Shown here: positions 51,202 to 59,453 of the stretch, in pieces
Layout of the letters: every line of letters starts with the position of its first letter
Position numbering within the stretch: the first letter of the stretch is position 1
Source: Chloroflexota bacterium
GTDB taxonomy: Bacteria; Chloroflexota; Anaerolineae; Aggregatilineales; Phototrophicaceae
DNA length: 64,000 nt
Reading direction: 5' to 3'
Assembly (NCBI GenBank): GCA_016223085.1
Contig: JACRPS010000020.1
Location: 1-64,000 of the forward strand
Made by a program: the position numbers and the translations under genes
Notes under the pieces: model-generated
Told to the model about the DNA's origin: nothing
The model's database searches: none
What the model saw: only the letters and a program-made list of their open reading frames with translations

Positions 51202-53598
51202 TTGACTCTCCGGCGCGTCGGCCTGCTGGTGGCGCTGTATACGCTGCTGGCCGCTGTTTACCTGTTCAGCTACAGCGGTCGGATTGAAAGCGGCGATACG
51301 CTGGCGCTGTTTGATACAACCAGCAGCCTTATCTACTTTGGCGACAACCTGTTTGACCAGTCTGCCTCGGCGCATCCGCCGCCGCCCGGCGCGGATGCCC
51401 GTCTGTATCCGCTGCTGGGTGCGGAGGTTGAGCCGCTGCACAGCCTGCTGGCCGGGGCGCTGGTCTGGCTGGCGGACCGTTGGCCGGGGGTGGGGCTGGT
51501 ACATGCGGCCTGGCTGCTGAACAGCTTCATCAGCGCGGCGGCGGTGGGCACGCTGCTGGTCTACGCGCTGGCGCTGGGGTACAGCACACAAACCGCGACG
51601 CTGGCGGCGCTGCTGCTGGGGCTGGCGACGGCACTGTGGCCGTACAGCAAAACCTTCTTCCGCGAACCGCTGGCGCTGTGGCTGATTCTGCTGGCGGCGC
51701 TGCTGCTGGACCGGTGGCGCGCCGCGCGCTACCGGTCGCTGCCACTGCTGCTGGGCAGCGGGCTGGCGCTGGCGAGCGCGTATCTGGCGAAGGAAGCGGT
51801 GGTGTTTGCGCTGCCGGCGCTGGCGTTGATCGCCGCGCCGGAACTGCCACTGCCGCCCGAACGGGCACGGCGGCTGGCGCGCTGGTCGCTGATTGTACTG
51901 CTGCTGGCGCTGGTGGCCTTTGTCGTTATCACTCTGTTATCCCATGTCATTAATCTGATGTGGCTGTACCAGATGCTTGCTCCAGTACTGGGTTATCCGC
52001 CCTGGCAAGTACGGTTGGCACATTATGCCTTACATGGCTATCTGCTGAGCATCGGCGGCAGCGTGTGGGGCACGTCGCCGGTGGTGCTGCTGGCACTGCC
52101 CGGCATGTGGCTGCTATACCGGCGTGGACAGTACCGGTATAGCGGCGCGGCGGCTGCGATGACGCTGGCGTTCGCTTTGGGCTATGCCGTGCTGCGCGGG
52201 GTACACTGGTTTGGCGGGCTGTCGTGGCCGCCGCGCTTCCTGCTGCCGGTCCTCCCCTTCCTGCTGCTGGCGGCGCTGCCGGCGCTGGACCGGCTGACAC
52301 GGCGGCCTGTCCGCACCTGGATGATCGCAGGCGCGGGGATATTGATCGCCTACAGTCTGTGGATACAGCTTAGCGGCGTGACGCTGCCCTGGGGGGCGTA
52401 CACCGCCGCGCTGCCGCCGGAGGCGGGCGGCCTGAGCGAATGGGGCGGCGGGCTGAACCTGATACGCTACCTGCGCTGGGTGGTCATCCCGCCGCTGTGG
52501 GCGACCACGCCGCTGGACTTCGCCTGGGTGCGGGTGAACGCGCCGCTGTGGCCGCTGCTGCTAATCGCGCTGGCGGTGTATTCCGGCTGGCAGGTGGTGG
52601 CACTGCTGCGCGGCGTCCCGGTACGTGGGCTGCGGCTGCGCCTCGTGCTGCTGCCGCTGGCGCTGGCGGTGACGGTATACACCGGGCTGCGGCTGATCTA
52701 TGCCGACCCGCTGTACCTGCTGCCGGAACATGAGGCGTTAGCGCAGGCGGTTGCCCATGTCGAAGGCGAGAGCGTCCGCGGCGACGTGCTGCTGCTGAGC
52801 GACGATACCTTCGAGCCGTACTTCCTGAACTACGGCAGGCTGCGCGTGCCGCGCGTGATCTCGCTGCCCGACCAGCCGGGCGACCAGCCCAGCCCGGAGC
52901 AGCCGGCGGCGGTGGTTTCGGATAACCCGGACGCGCTGCTGACGAAGGAAACCATCCCGCTGCTATTTAACCTGGCGAGCCAGCGCGACCGGCTGTGGCT
53001 GCTGGAGGACGCCGGCCCCTGGCTGGCGTGGAGCACGCGCCCGGTCGAACGGTTTTTAGCCGCGCATTATTACCCGGTGCAGGTGATTGAATTCGCGCCA
53101 ACGGTGCGGCTGATCGAGTACAATACTACCGACGCGCCCAACCCCTACGCCTTTCGCGGGCCGGACCGGTTGGCGGGGCTGGTGTTTGGCGATCAGATGC
53201 GGCTGGCGGGGTTCTCGCTGCCACGCGGCGACCGCTACGCGCCGGGCGAGGTGCTGCCGGTGTCGCTGTACTGGCAGGCGGAGCAACCGCCAGAGCGTGA
53301 TTACACCGTCGCGCTGTTTCTGGCGAGTGCGGACGGGACACGCGTGGTGCAGGGGATGGACACGCCGCCGGGGGGCGGTTTCGAGCGCACCAGCCAGTGG
53401 CGTCCGGGTGTGCCGGTGTGGGACAACCGGGCGCTGCGGCTGCCGGCTGATCTGCCGCCGGGGGATTACCGGCTGTGGGTGAAGGTATACGCGTGGGAGG
53501 CGGGGGCAATTGATCTCGTGCCGGTTACGGACGGCGACCGGGCGGATGACAGCACCGGCGTGCTGCCCGCCACCATCGAAATTCAGTCTTATGGATGA
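51202..53598 (+). CDS. Polytopic membrane glycosyltransferase-like protein
   Basis: 798 aa with about 12 membrane helices in the first 500 residues, resembling GT39/phospholipid-carrier-dependent mannosyltransferases (GDTLALFDTTSSLIYFG, LWPYSKTFFREPLALWLILL, SWPPRFLLPVLPFLLL). The C-terminal ~250 residues are extracytoplasmic and beta-rich (YRLWVKVYAWEAG). Start TTG at 51202 with AGGATCAGG just upstream. Its stop TGA lies inside a family C element (TATGGATGACC), so the present C-terminus IEIQSYG is partly set by the repeat. Substrate unknown. Confidence 0.8.
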   Translation: MTLRRVGLLVALYTLLAAVYLFSYSGRIESGDTLALFDTTSSLIYFGDNLFDQSASAHPPPPGADARLYPLLGAEVEPLHSLLAGALVWLADRWPGVGLVHAAWLLNSFISAAAVGTLLVYALALGYSTQTATLAALLLGLATALWPYSKTFFREPLALWLILLAALLLDRWRAARYRSLPLLLGSGLALASAYLAKEAVVFALPALALIAAPELPLPPERARRLARWSLIVLLLALVAFVVITLLSHVINLMWLYQMLAPVLGYPPWQVRLAHYALHGYLLSIGGSVWGTSPVVLLALPGMWLLYRRGQYRYSGAAAAMTLAFALGYAVLRGVHWFGGLSWPPRFLLPVLPFLLLAALPALDRLTRRPVRTWMIAGAGILIAYSLWIQLSGVTLPWGAYTAALPPEAGGLSEWGGGLNLIRYLRWVVIPPLWATTPLDFAWVRVNAPLWPLLLIALAVYSGWQVVALLRGVPVRGLRLRLVLLPLALAVTVYTGLRLIYADPLYLLPEHEALAQAVAHVEGESVRGDVLLLSDDTFEPYFLNYGRLRVPRVISLPDQPGDQPSPEQPAAVVSDNPDALLTKETIPLLFNLASQRDRLWLLEDAGPWLAWSTRPVERFLAAHYYPVQVIEFAPTVRLIEYNTTDAPNPYAFRGPDRLAGLVFGDQMRLAGFSLPRGDRYAPGEVLPVSLYWQAEQPPERDYTVALFLASADGTRVVQGMDTPPGGGFERTSQWRPGVPVWDNRALRLPADLPPGDYRLWVKVYAWEAGAIDLVPVTDGDRADDSTGVLPATIEIQSYG

Positions 53599-53675
53599 CC
53601 GAAAACAGATTCATAGAATGTAGGGCGAACCGGCGGTTCGCGCCTACGAAAAATCCATGTATCGGTTTTCATTTA
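53590..53675 (+). repeat. MITE-like element, family C copy 4
   Basis: TATGGATGACCGAAAACAGATTCATAGAATG, core GGGCGAACCGGCGGTTCGC, then AAAAATCCATGTATCGGTTTTCATTTA. It provides the stop codon of the upstream gene and abuts a family A element. Confidence 0.88.
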
Positions 53676-53676
53676 G

Positions 53677-53758
53677 AACCTATCCGTAAACCTCTTTTAT
53701 TTGTCGGTAGGGGCACGGCATGCCGTGCCCCTACGAAGGGTTTATGGATAGACACTTA
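53677..53758 (+). repeat. MITE-like element, family A full-length copy
   Basis: GAACCTATCCGTAAACCTCTTTTATTTGTC, core GTAGGGGCACGGCATGCCGTGCCCCTAC at 53707-53734, then GAAGGGTTTATGGATAGACACTTAA. It follows the family C copy by one base, forming a composite. Confidence 0.9.
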
Positions 53759-53780
53759 ACCATTAGTCAGGGAAAACAAG

Positions 53781-54734
53781 ATGCCTTCCTTATCCGTCAT
53801 CATTCCTGTGTATAACGGCGCGCTCAGCCTGCCGGAACTGACGGCGCAACTGGCGGAGGAACTGCCGAAGCTGGCCGACCAGTACGAGATCATCTTCGTT
53901 GAGGACGACGGCAGGGATAACAGTTGGGATGTTATCAAAGGGCTGGCGCGGCAGTATCCCTGGGTGCGCGGCTTCAAACACATGCGGAATTACGGCCAGC
54001 ACAACGCGCTGCTGTGCGGCATCCGCGCGGCACGCCATGACATCATCGTCACGATGGACGATGATCTCCAGCACCCGCCGGTGGAAATCCGCAAGCTGCT
54101 GGATAAGCTGAACGAGGGCTATGACGTGGTGTACGGCAAGCCGCAGCAGGAGCAGCACGGCCTGCTGCGCGATTTTGCCTCGCAAATAACCAAGCTGGCG
54201 CTGCAAAGCGCAATGGGCGTGGACGTGGCGCGCAGCGTCAGCGCCTTCCGCGTCTTTCGCACCCAGCTACGGGATGCCTTCACCAGCTATCAAAGCCCGT
54301 ATGTTTCGATTGACGTGCTGCTGACATGGGGGACAAAACGCTTTGCCGCCATTCCCGTCCGGCACGACCCGCGCACGCTGGGTGTTTCCAACTACACGCT
54401 GCGCAAGCTGGTGCGCCACGCGCTGAACATGATGACCGGCTTCAGCACGCTGCCGCTGCAAGTCGCCAGTCTGGTCGGCTTCGGACTAACGATGTTTGGT
54501 GTCGTCGTGCTGGTATACGTGATCGGACGAGCGCTGATCGAACGTGCCGCGCCGGCAGGCTTCCCGTTTCTGGCGTCCACAATTGCAATTTTCTCCGGCG
54601 CACAGTTGTTCGCGCTGGGCATCATGGGGGAATATCTGGCGCGGATGCACGTCCGGATTATGGGGCAGCCGTCGAGCGTGGTGCGCGAGGCGGTGGAGCA
54701 CCAGCCGGAACCAGAACAGGCAGGCCAGCCGTGA
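53781..54734 (+). CDS. Family 2 glycosyltransferase with C-terminal membrane anchor
   Basis: 317 aa. GT-A fold: SVIIPVYNGALSLPELTAQL, FVEDDGRDNSW, MDDDLQHPPVEI (DXD-like metal site), SAFRVFRT. Two membrane helices at about 235-255 and 270-295 place it with DPM1/ArnC/GtrB-like enzymes that load sugars onto polyprenyl phosphate. RBS AGGGAAAACAAG. Its stop overlaps the GTG of the acetyltransferase gene (GTGA). It probably provides sugar carriers to the GT39-type proteins nearby. Confidence 0.93.
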   Translation: MPSLSVIIPVYNGALSLPELTAQLAEELPKLADQYEIIFVEDDGRDNSWDVIKGLARQYPWVRGFKHMRNYGQHNALLCGIRAARHDIIVTMDDDLQHPPVEIRKLLDKLNEGYDVVYGKPQQEQHGLLRDFASQITKLALQSAMGVDVARSVSAFRVFRTQLRDAFTSYQSPYVSIDVLLTWGTKRFAAIPVRHDPRTLGVSNYTLRKLVRHALNMMTGFSTLPLQVASLVGFGLTMFGVVVLVYVIGRALIERAAPAGFPFLASTIAIFSGAQLFALGIMGEYLARMHVRIMGQPSSVVREAVEHQPEPEQAGQP

Positions 54735-55480
54735 CGCTGGACGTGGCGCTGTCGGCCCTGGACGAGGCGCGCTGGGGGGTTCGCTCGGCGCGGGCGCTGG
54801 GGGTGACGGCGGACAATCTGGCGCAGGCGCTGGACTTCTGCCGCGCCCACGACGTGGTGTTTCTGGTGGCGCGCTGCCCGGTGAGCGATCTGCGCGGCGC
54901 ACAGGCGATGGAACAGCACGGCTTTCTGCTGATGGATACGCTGCTGTATTTCACCCGCGATCTGACGATGGATACGCTGCCCTCACCTCCTTTGAGAGAG
55001 GGGGGGCTAAACCGCGTAGTCGTGCGCCCGGCACGCGCCGACGAAGCGGAAACGGTGGGCGAACTGGCGGCGCGGGCGTTTGCGGGGTACAACGGCCACT
55101 ACCATGCCGATACACGGCTGGACCGGGCCGCCTGCGATGCGGTCTACCGCGATTGGGCGGTTCGGTCGTGTTTATCGCAGCAGGTCGCGGATAAAGTACT
55201 GGTGGCGGAAGCCGATGGGCGGATGGCCGGCTTTGTCACCATCAAAAAGCGCGGCGACCTGGGCGAAGGGCCGCTGTACGGTGTTGAGCCGGCGGCGCAC
55301 GGGCGGGGTATCGGCGGGGCGCTGATGGCTGCCGCGATGATGTGGCTGAAGCAGCGCGGCGCGCGGCGTATGGAGATGTCCACGCAGGTGACCAACGTGC
55401 CGTCGCAAAAAGTGTGGGTACGGCTGGGTTTCGAGCCAGCGCACGCGGAATATACGTTTCACAAGTGGTTTGACGAGTGA
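54731..55480 (+). CDS. GNAT family acetyltransferase
   Basis: 249 aa from GTG 54731, overlapping the previous stop by 4 bp; the long track ORF begins in a shadow frame. N-terminal domain 1-80 (WGVRSARALGVTADNLAQALDFC) resembles that of WecD/RffC sugar N-acetyltransferases. A linker LPSPPLREGGLN follows, then the GNAT core with acetyl-CoA loop GVEPAAHGRGIGGALM. Likely acetylates an amino sugar, consistent with the GT partner. The linker comes from a repeat-like stretch CCTCACCTCCTTTGAGAGAGGGGGG read in frame. Confidence 0.87.
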   Translation: MTLDVALSALDEARWGVRSARALGVTADNLAQALDFCRAHDVVFLVARCPVSDLRGAQAMEQHGFLLMDTLLYFTRDLTMDTLPSPPLREGGLNRVVVRPARADEAETVGELAARAFAGYNGHYHADTRLDRAACDAVYRDWAVRSCLSQQVADKVLVAEADGRMAGFVTIKKRGDLGEGPLYGVEPAAHGRGIGGALMAAAMMWLKQRGARRMEMSTQVTNVPSQKVWVRLGFEPAHAEYTFHKWFDE

Positions 55481-55508
55481 GACTGGTGGCATGAGGTTGA
55501 TCTGACGG

Positions 55509-56624
55509 ATGTTTGAATTATCCCCCGACGACCTGCGCGCACTGCGAACCCACGCCCAATGTCTTGACCGGAAGCAGCCGCGCGGCGCGCTGGCTGACGT
55601 GGTTCGCGGGCTGGTCGGCGTGCAGGCGCAGCTTGCCCCGGCGATGCTGCTGGCGCTGCGGGCGCGGATCGGCGGCCTGGAAGCGGGCGACGTGGAAGCG
55701 GCGTTGACTCAACAGCACAGCCTGGCACGGACCTGGGTGATGCGGGGGACGCTGCATCTGGTCGCAGCCGACGATATTCACTGGCTGACCGGACTGCTGG
55801 GGCCGGTGTTTGCCGCCAAAGACCAGCGGCGGCGGCAGCAACTGGGGATTGACGAGAAGCTATCAAAAGCTGGTTTAAGCGCCATCCGAGAGATACTTGC
55901 TGATGGCAGCGCCCTGACGCGCCACGAGCTGGTGGCGAAACTGGCCGAGCGCGGCGTGCAGATCGAACCGAAAGGGCAGGCGCCGATTCATCTGATTGCA
56001 CAGGCAGCACTGGAGGGGATTGTCTGCCTCGGCCCGGACCGTCCGGGCGGGAAAGCCAGCTACGTGCTGCTGGATAAGTGGATAACGCCACGCGAGGCGC
56101 TGCCGCGACAGGCCGCGCTGGCGGAACTAGCGCGCCGGTATCTCGCCGGTTACGGCCCGGCAGAGGTGAAGGATTTTGCAGGCTGGTCGGGGCTGTCACT
56201 GGCGGATGCCCACGCGGGCTGGCAGGGATTGTCCGAAACCGACAAACTGATCGAGGTGCGGGTGGAAGGCCGCAGCCTGTGGACGCTGACCGAACCGGAC
56301 AGCCACCGGTCAACCGCGCCGGTGGTGCGGCTGCTGCCCGCCTTTGATACTTATGTGCTGGGTTACGCCAACCGAGACGACCTCATTCTACCGCAGCAGC
56401 AGCGCGAGGTGTATCACGGCGGCCAGACGGTGCCGGTGGTGCTGGTAGATGGGCTGGCGGCGGGCGTGTGGCGCTATGACCGGCAGGGCAAGCGGCTGAA
56501 AATCACCGTCCGTACCTTTGACACGTTTAGTTCTTCGTTTCGTGATTTGATCGCCGAAGAAGCGATAGACATCGGACGCTTCTGGGATGTGCCGGTGTCG
56601 GTGACGATGGACGCCGGTGAGTAG
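55509..56624 (+). CDS. AlkZ-like winged-helix protein (HTH_42), putative DNA glycosylase
   Basis: 371 aa. The HTH_42 family pattern is clear: LGVQAQ-type LVGVQAQLAPAMLLALRARI, RTWVMRGTLHLV, YLAGYGPAEVKDFAGWSGL, and LLPAFDTYVLGYANRD. The QAQ triplet matches the catalytic QxQ motif of AlkZ-type glycosylases that repair interstrand crosslinks; QxD marks the AlkX/YcaQ branch. A DNA repair role is inferred from family. It stands alone, 28 bp after the GNAT gene on the same strand. Confidence 0.85.
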   Translation: MFELSPDDLRALRTHAQCLDRKQPRGALADVVRGLVGVQAQLAPAMLLALRARIGGLEAGDVEAALTQQHSLARTWVMRGTLHLVAADDIHWLTGLLGPVFAAKDQRRRQQLGIDEKLSKAGLSAIREILADGSALTRHELVAKLAERGVQIEPKGQAPIHLIAQAALEGIVCLGPDRPGGKASYVLLDKWITPREALPRQAALAELARRYLAGYGPAEVKDFAGWSGLSLADAHAGWQGLSETDKLIEVRVEGRSLWTLTEPDSHRSTAPVVRLLPAFDTYVLGYANRDDLILPQQQREVYHGGQTVPVVLVDGLAAGVWRYDRQGKRLKITVRTFDTFSSSFRDLIAEEAIDIGRFWDVPVSVTMDAGE

Positions 56625-56673
56625 GGACATGGCAGGCCGCGCCCCATGAGTACCAAGATCAGGCTATGGCTGG

Positions 56674-56732
56674 CGGCGCCGGACGCTGGAAGCCGGACGG
56701 CTGAACAAAGAAGCCACCTGCAAGGTGGCTGG
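56674..56732. repeat. Family E two-hairpin repeat
   Basis: GCGCCGGACGCTGGAAGCCGGACGGCTGAACAAAGAAGCCACCTGCAAGGTGGCTGG, followed by CCCGCTTCCAGCGGG at about 56759. Confidence 0.75.
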
Positions 56733-56806
56733 ACAGAGGAGCAAGCCGTGTTCGCCAGCCCGCTTCCAGCGGGTTTTCTTCCGAATGGAGAACCCTACCC
56801 AACACC

Positions 56807-58363
56807 CTACCTGCCGTTTAACACAATGGCACGCTTTTCGGCATCGCCCATGAGCGGGTTGCGCAGAATTTCGCGTTTGTAATCCACTGCAATCCAGGCG
56901 TTGTACAGCGCCAGCAGCACCAGCACCGCCATAACGGGCACGAGGATGCGGGGCTGCCACTGACGCGGCAGTTTATCCCACAGGTCAGCCAGCCACCCTC
57001 CGGCCAGCACCGCCAGCAGCGGCAAAAACAGCAGCAGAAAGCGCGGGTCGTAGCTGACCAGCAGCCACCAGACCGCAAAAAACGGCAGCGTCCACAGCAG
57101 CAGGAACAAGTGCATATAAAAGCGGTGGGTATCCGGTACGGATGCTGCGGAACGATGTTGTAGGGACACGGCATGCCGTGTCCCTACCGACCCGGCGCGG
57201 TTGTCTTGTAGGGGCGCACCGCCGTGCGTCCCTACGGATGTGATGATGCTCCACACCGCATTCACTATCCCGCCGACGATCAGCCAGCCGGTGAGCGCGA
57301 AGTTATCCGGCAGCGTGATATAAATCAGCAGGTTCGATAACGAAGGTTCGGCCTGTTCCACCCAGGCGGTCGGGGGGACGAGCAGGCGCGCTTCCAGCCA
57401 GTTGCGAACGTACCAGGGCGCGGCGATAACGGCGCAGGCCGCCAGCGCCAGAAGTACCAAACGCCAACCGAAGCGCCGTTTGAGCCAGCCATAAGCCAGC
57501 CAGGCGGCCAGAAACAGCACACCGAGCAGCGCGGCGTTTTTCGTCCATGCTGCCAGTCCCATCGTCAGGCCGGCGAGCAGCGCGTCCAGCGGGCGGCCAT
57601 CACGCCACAGCCGCCAGGCGAAGACGGCGGACAGCGCGTACAGGAAGGCCATCGGCAAATCCACATAGCCGGACGATGCCCAGCGCGCGACGGTCGGCAT
57701 GGTCGCCAGCAGCAGCGCGGCCAGCCAGCCGGCGCGGTCGCTAAACAGCAGCCGGCCCAGCACGAAGGCCGCCGGGATGCATCCCAAGCTGAACAGCGCC
57801 GGAATCACCCGTGCCAGATAGTCGTTGAGCCAGCCCGACGCGAGATAGGTGTAGGTGTAGGCCAGCGGCATCTGGATGGGGTAGGCCTGGTAAAAGGCAT
57901 CGTCACGCCCGGCGAACGGGACAAGCGTACCCGTTTCAGCCATCAATTTCGCATAGCGAGCGTAGATGCCGAGCGTGTCATCCCGGTAAAACGGCCAGTA
58001 GGCGGCGTTGAGCAGCACGGCGGCGCTGACCAGCGCCATCAGGCCAAGCGCCAGCCGCGCCAGCCGGGAAGCGGGCAGTCGTGGTAATATCACACCAAGA
58101 CGGTCGCGCCGCCACAACCACCAGCCGGGCAGCATCAGCAGGAAGTAAGGGAGCGTGATCGCCCACAGGTTGAATGGCAGACCGACAACTGCCTGCCAGA
58201 ACATCAGCAGCGTGAGCGCGCCCACACTGAGCGCCAGCGCCAGCAGAATCGGCAGCCACGCGCTGTCCTGCTGTGAAGCGCGCGCCAGCAGCCACGCCGC
58301 CCAGGGATAAGCCGCTACGAGGATTGCCACCACCAGCAGCCAGGCGAAAAGGGTCTGTGCCAT
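56807..58363 (-). CDS. GT39-type membrane glycosyltransferase with two in-frame palindrome insertions
   Basis: 518 aa, about 11-12 membrane helices. YRDDTLGIYARYAKLMAETGTLVPFAGRDDAFYQAYPIQMPL contains the acidic first loop expected of ArnT/PMT-like enzymes; later FLYALSAVFAWRLWRDGRPLDALLAGLTMGLAAWTKNAAL. It would transfer sugar from a polyprenyl carrier outside the membrane. Residues about 377-385 (VGTHGGAPL) and 393-401 (VGTRHAVSL) are each encoded by a palindromic element, only 20 bp apart, in a loop between membrane segments. Follows the dehydrogenase by 6 bp. Confidence 0.85.
   Translation of the reverse strand: MAQTLFAWLLVVAILVAAYPWAAWLLARASQQDSAWLPILLALALSVGALTLLMFWQAVVGLPFNLWAITLPYFLLMLPGWWLWRRDRLGVILPRLPASRLARLALGLMALVSAAVLLNAAYWPFYRDDTLGIYARYAKLMAETGTLVPFAGRDDAFYQAYPIQMPLAYTYTYLASGWLNDYLARVIPALFSLGCIPAAFVLGRLLFSDRAGWLAALLLATMPTVARWASSGYVDLPMAFLYALSAVFAWRLWRDGRPLDALLAGLTMGLAAWTKNAALLGVLFLAAWLAYGWLKRRFGWRLVLLALAACAVIAAPWYVRNWLEARLLVPPTAWVEQAEPSLSNLLIYITLPDNFALTGWLIVGGIVNAVWSIITSVGTHGGAPLQDNRAGSVGTRHAVSLQHRSAASVPDTHRFYMHLFLLLWTLPFFAVWWLLVSYDPRFLLLFLPLLAVLAGGWLADLWDKLPRQWQPRILVPVMAVLVLLALYNAWIAVDYKREILRNPLMGDAEKRAIVLNGR
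57160..57187. repeat. Family A palindrome in frame in the GT39-type gene
   Basis: GTAGGGACACGGCATGCCGTGTCCCTAC, read VGTRHAVSL on the coding strand. Confidence 0.92.
57208..57235. repeat. Second palindrome in frame in the GT39-type gene
   Basis: GTAGGGGCGCACCGCCGTGCGTCCCTAC, same arms with a different centre, read VGTHGGAPL. Confidence 0.88.
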
Positions 58364-58369
58364 ACAGGC

Positions 58370-59338
58370 TCACGGTTTTGGGACGGCGTGGGGCAGCGGT
58401 TCCCCCCGCACGCCGGCGATCAGGTTACGCGCTGCCATCAGCGCCATCTGGTCGCGCGTCCAGACGCTGGCGCTACCGATGTGCGGCACAACCAGCAGAT
58501 TCGGCAGCGTGAGCAGCGGGCTGTCTGGCGGCAGGGGTTCGGGGTCGGTTACATCGAGCGCCGCCGCCGCGATCACGCCGTTTTTGAGCGCGTCGTATAA
58601 GGCGCGCGAGTCAACCACCGGGCCACGCGCCGTGTTAACGAGGATAGCCGTCCGTTTCATCTTCGCCAGCGCCGCGCTATTGATGAGGCCGCGCGTTTGC
58701 GGGGTCAGCGGGGTGTGAATCGAGATGAAATCCGATTCGCGCAGCAGAATGTCGAAATCCACCAGCCGGGCGTTAACCGCAGCAGCTTCTTCCGGGGCGA
58801 GGCCGGGATTGTAAGCCAGTAGCGACAGGTTAAAACCGGCAGCCCGCCGGGCAACGGCCTTGCCAATCCGCCCCAGGCCGATGATACCCAGCGTCGCGCC
58901 GTTGAGGTCGGCACCGAGCAGCGCCTTCGGCTCCCAGGTGCGCCACCGCCCCGCACGGATGTACTCGACACCTTCCAGCAGCCGCCGCGCCGCCGCCAGC
59001 AGCAGCGCGAAGGCCAAGTCGGCGGTCGCTTCGGTCAGTACACCGGGGGTATGACCGACCGGAATCCCACGCACCCGCGCCGCGTTCAGGTCAATGTTGT
59101 CCACACCGACGGCCATCTGGCTGATAACCTTCAACTGCGGCCCGGCGGCGTCCATCACGGCAGCGTCCACGCGGTCGGTAATCATACACAGCAGACCATC
59201 CACCCCGCGCGACCGTTCCTTCAGGACAGCATAGGGTGGCGGCATCACATCGGGCCAGATGTCGGCGTTGCAGGCTTCCTGCACCAGCTTTAACCCGGCG
59301 TCCGGGAAAACGCGCGTGACAAATACTTTCGGTTTCAC
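58370..59338 (-). CDS. D-2-hydroxyacid dehydrogenase (glyoxylate/hydroxypyruvate reductase type)
   Basis: 322 aa from GTG 59338 (VKPKVFVTRVF) with CGGGAATGG upstream; the track extension is antisense to the divergent gene. Rossmann motif TLGIIGLGRIGKAVARR, VNTARGPVVDSRAL with the catalytic Arg, DVTDPEPLPPDSPL with the Glu, and VVPHIGSASVWTR with the His. It reduces a 2-keto acid with NAD(P)H. It heads a two-gene transcript with the GT39-type gene; a functional link is not evident. Confidence 0.93.
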   Translation of the reverse strand: MKPKVFVTRVFPDAGLKLVQEACNADIWPDVMPPPYAVLKERSRGVDGLLCMITDRVDAAVMDAAGPQLKVISQMAVGVDNIDLNAARVRGIPVGHTPGVLTEATADLAFALLLAAARRLLEGVEYIRAGRWRTWEPKALLGADLNGATLGIIGLGRIGKAVARRAAGFNLSLLAYNPGLAPEEAAAVNARLVDFDILLRESDFISIHTPLTPQTRGLINSAALAKMKRTAILVNTARGPVVDSRALYDALKNGVIAAAALDVTDPEPLPPDSPLLTLPNLLVVPHIGSASVWTRDQMALMAARNLIAGVRGEPLPHAVPKP

Positions 59339-59453
59339 GATCCATTCCCGTTTCTGTTTGATAACTGCGCCACGATTGTAGCCCATTCCCTTGAATTTGA
59401 CTGTCGAAGGCATTAGGATTTGGAGACACAACCGCACAACGGGAATTTGCTTC

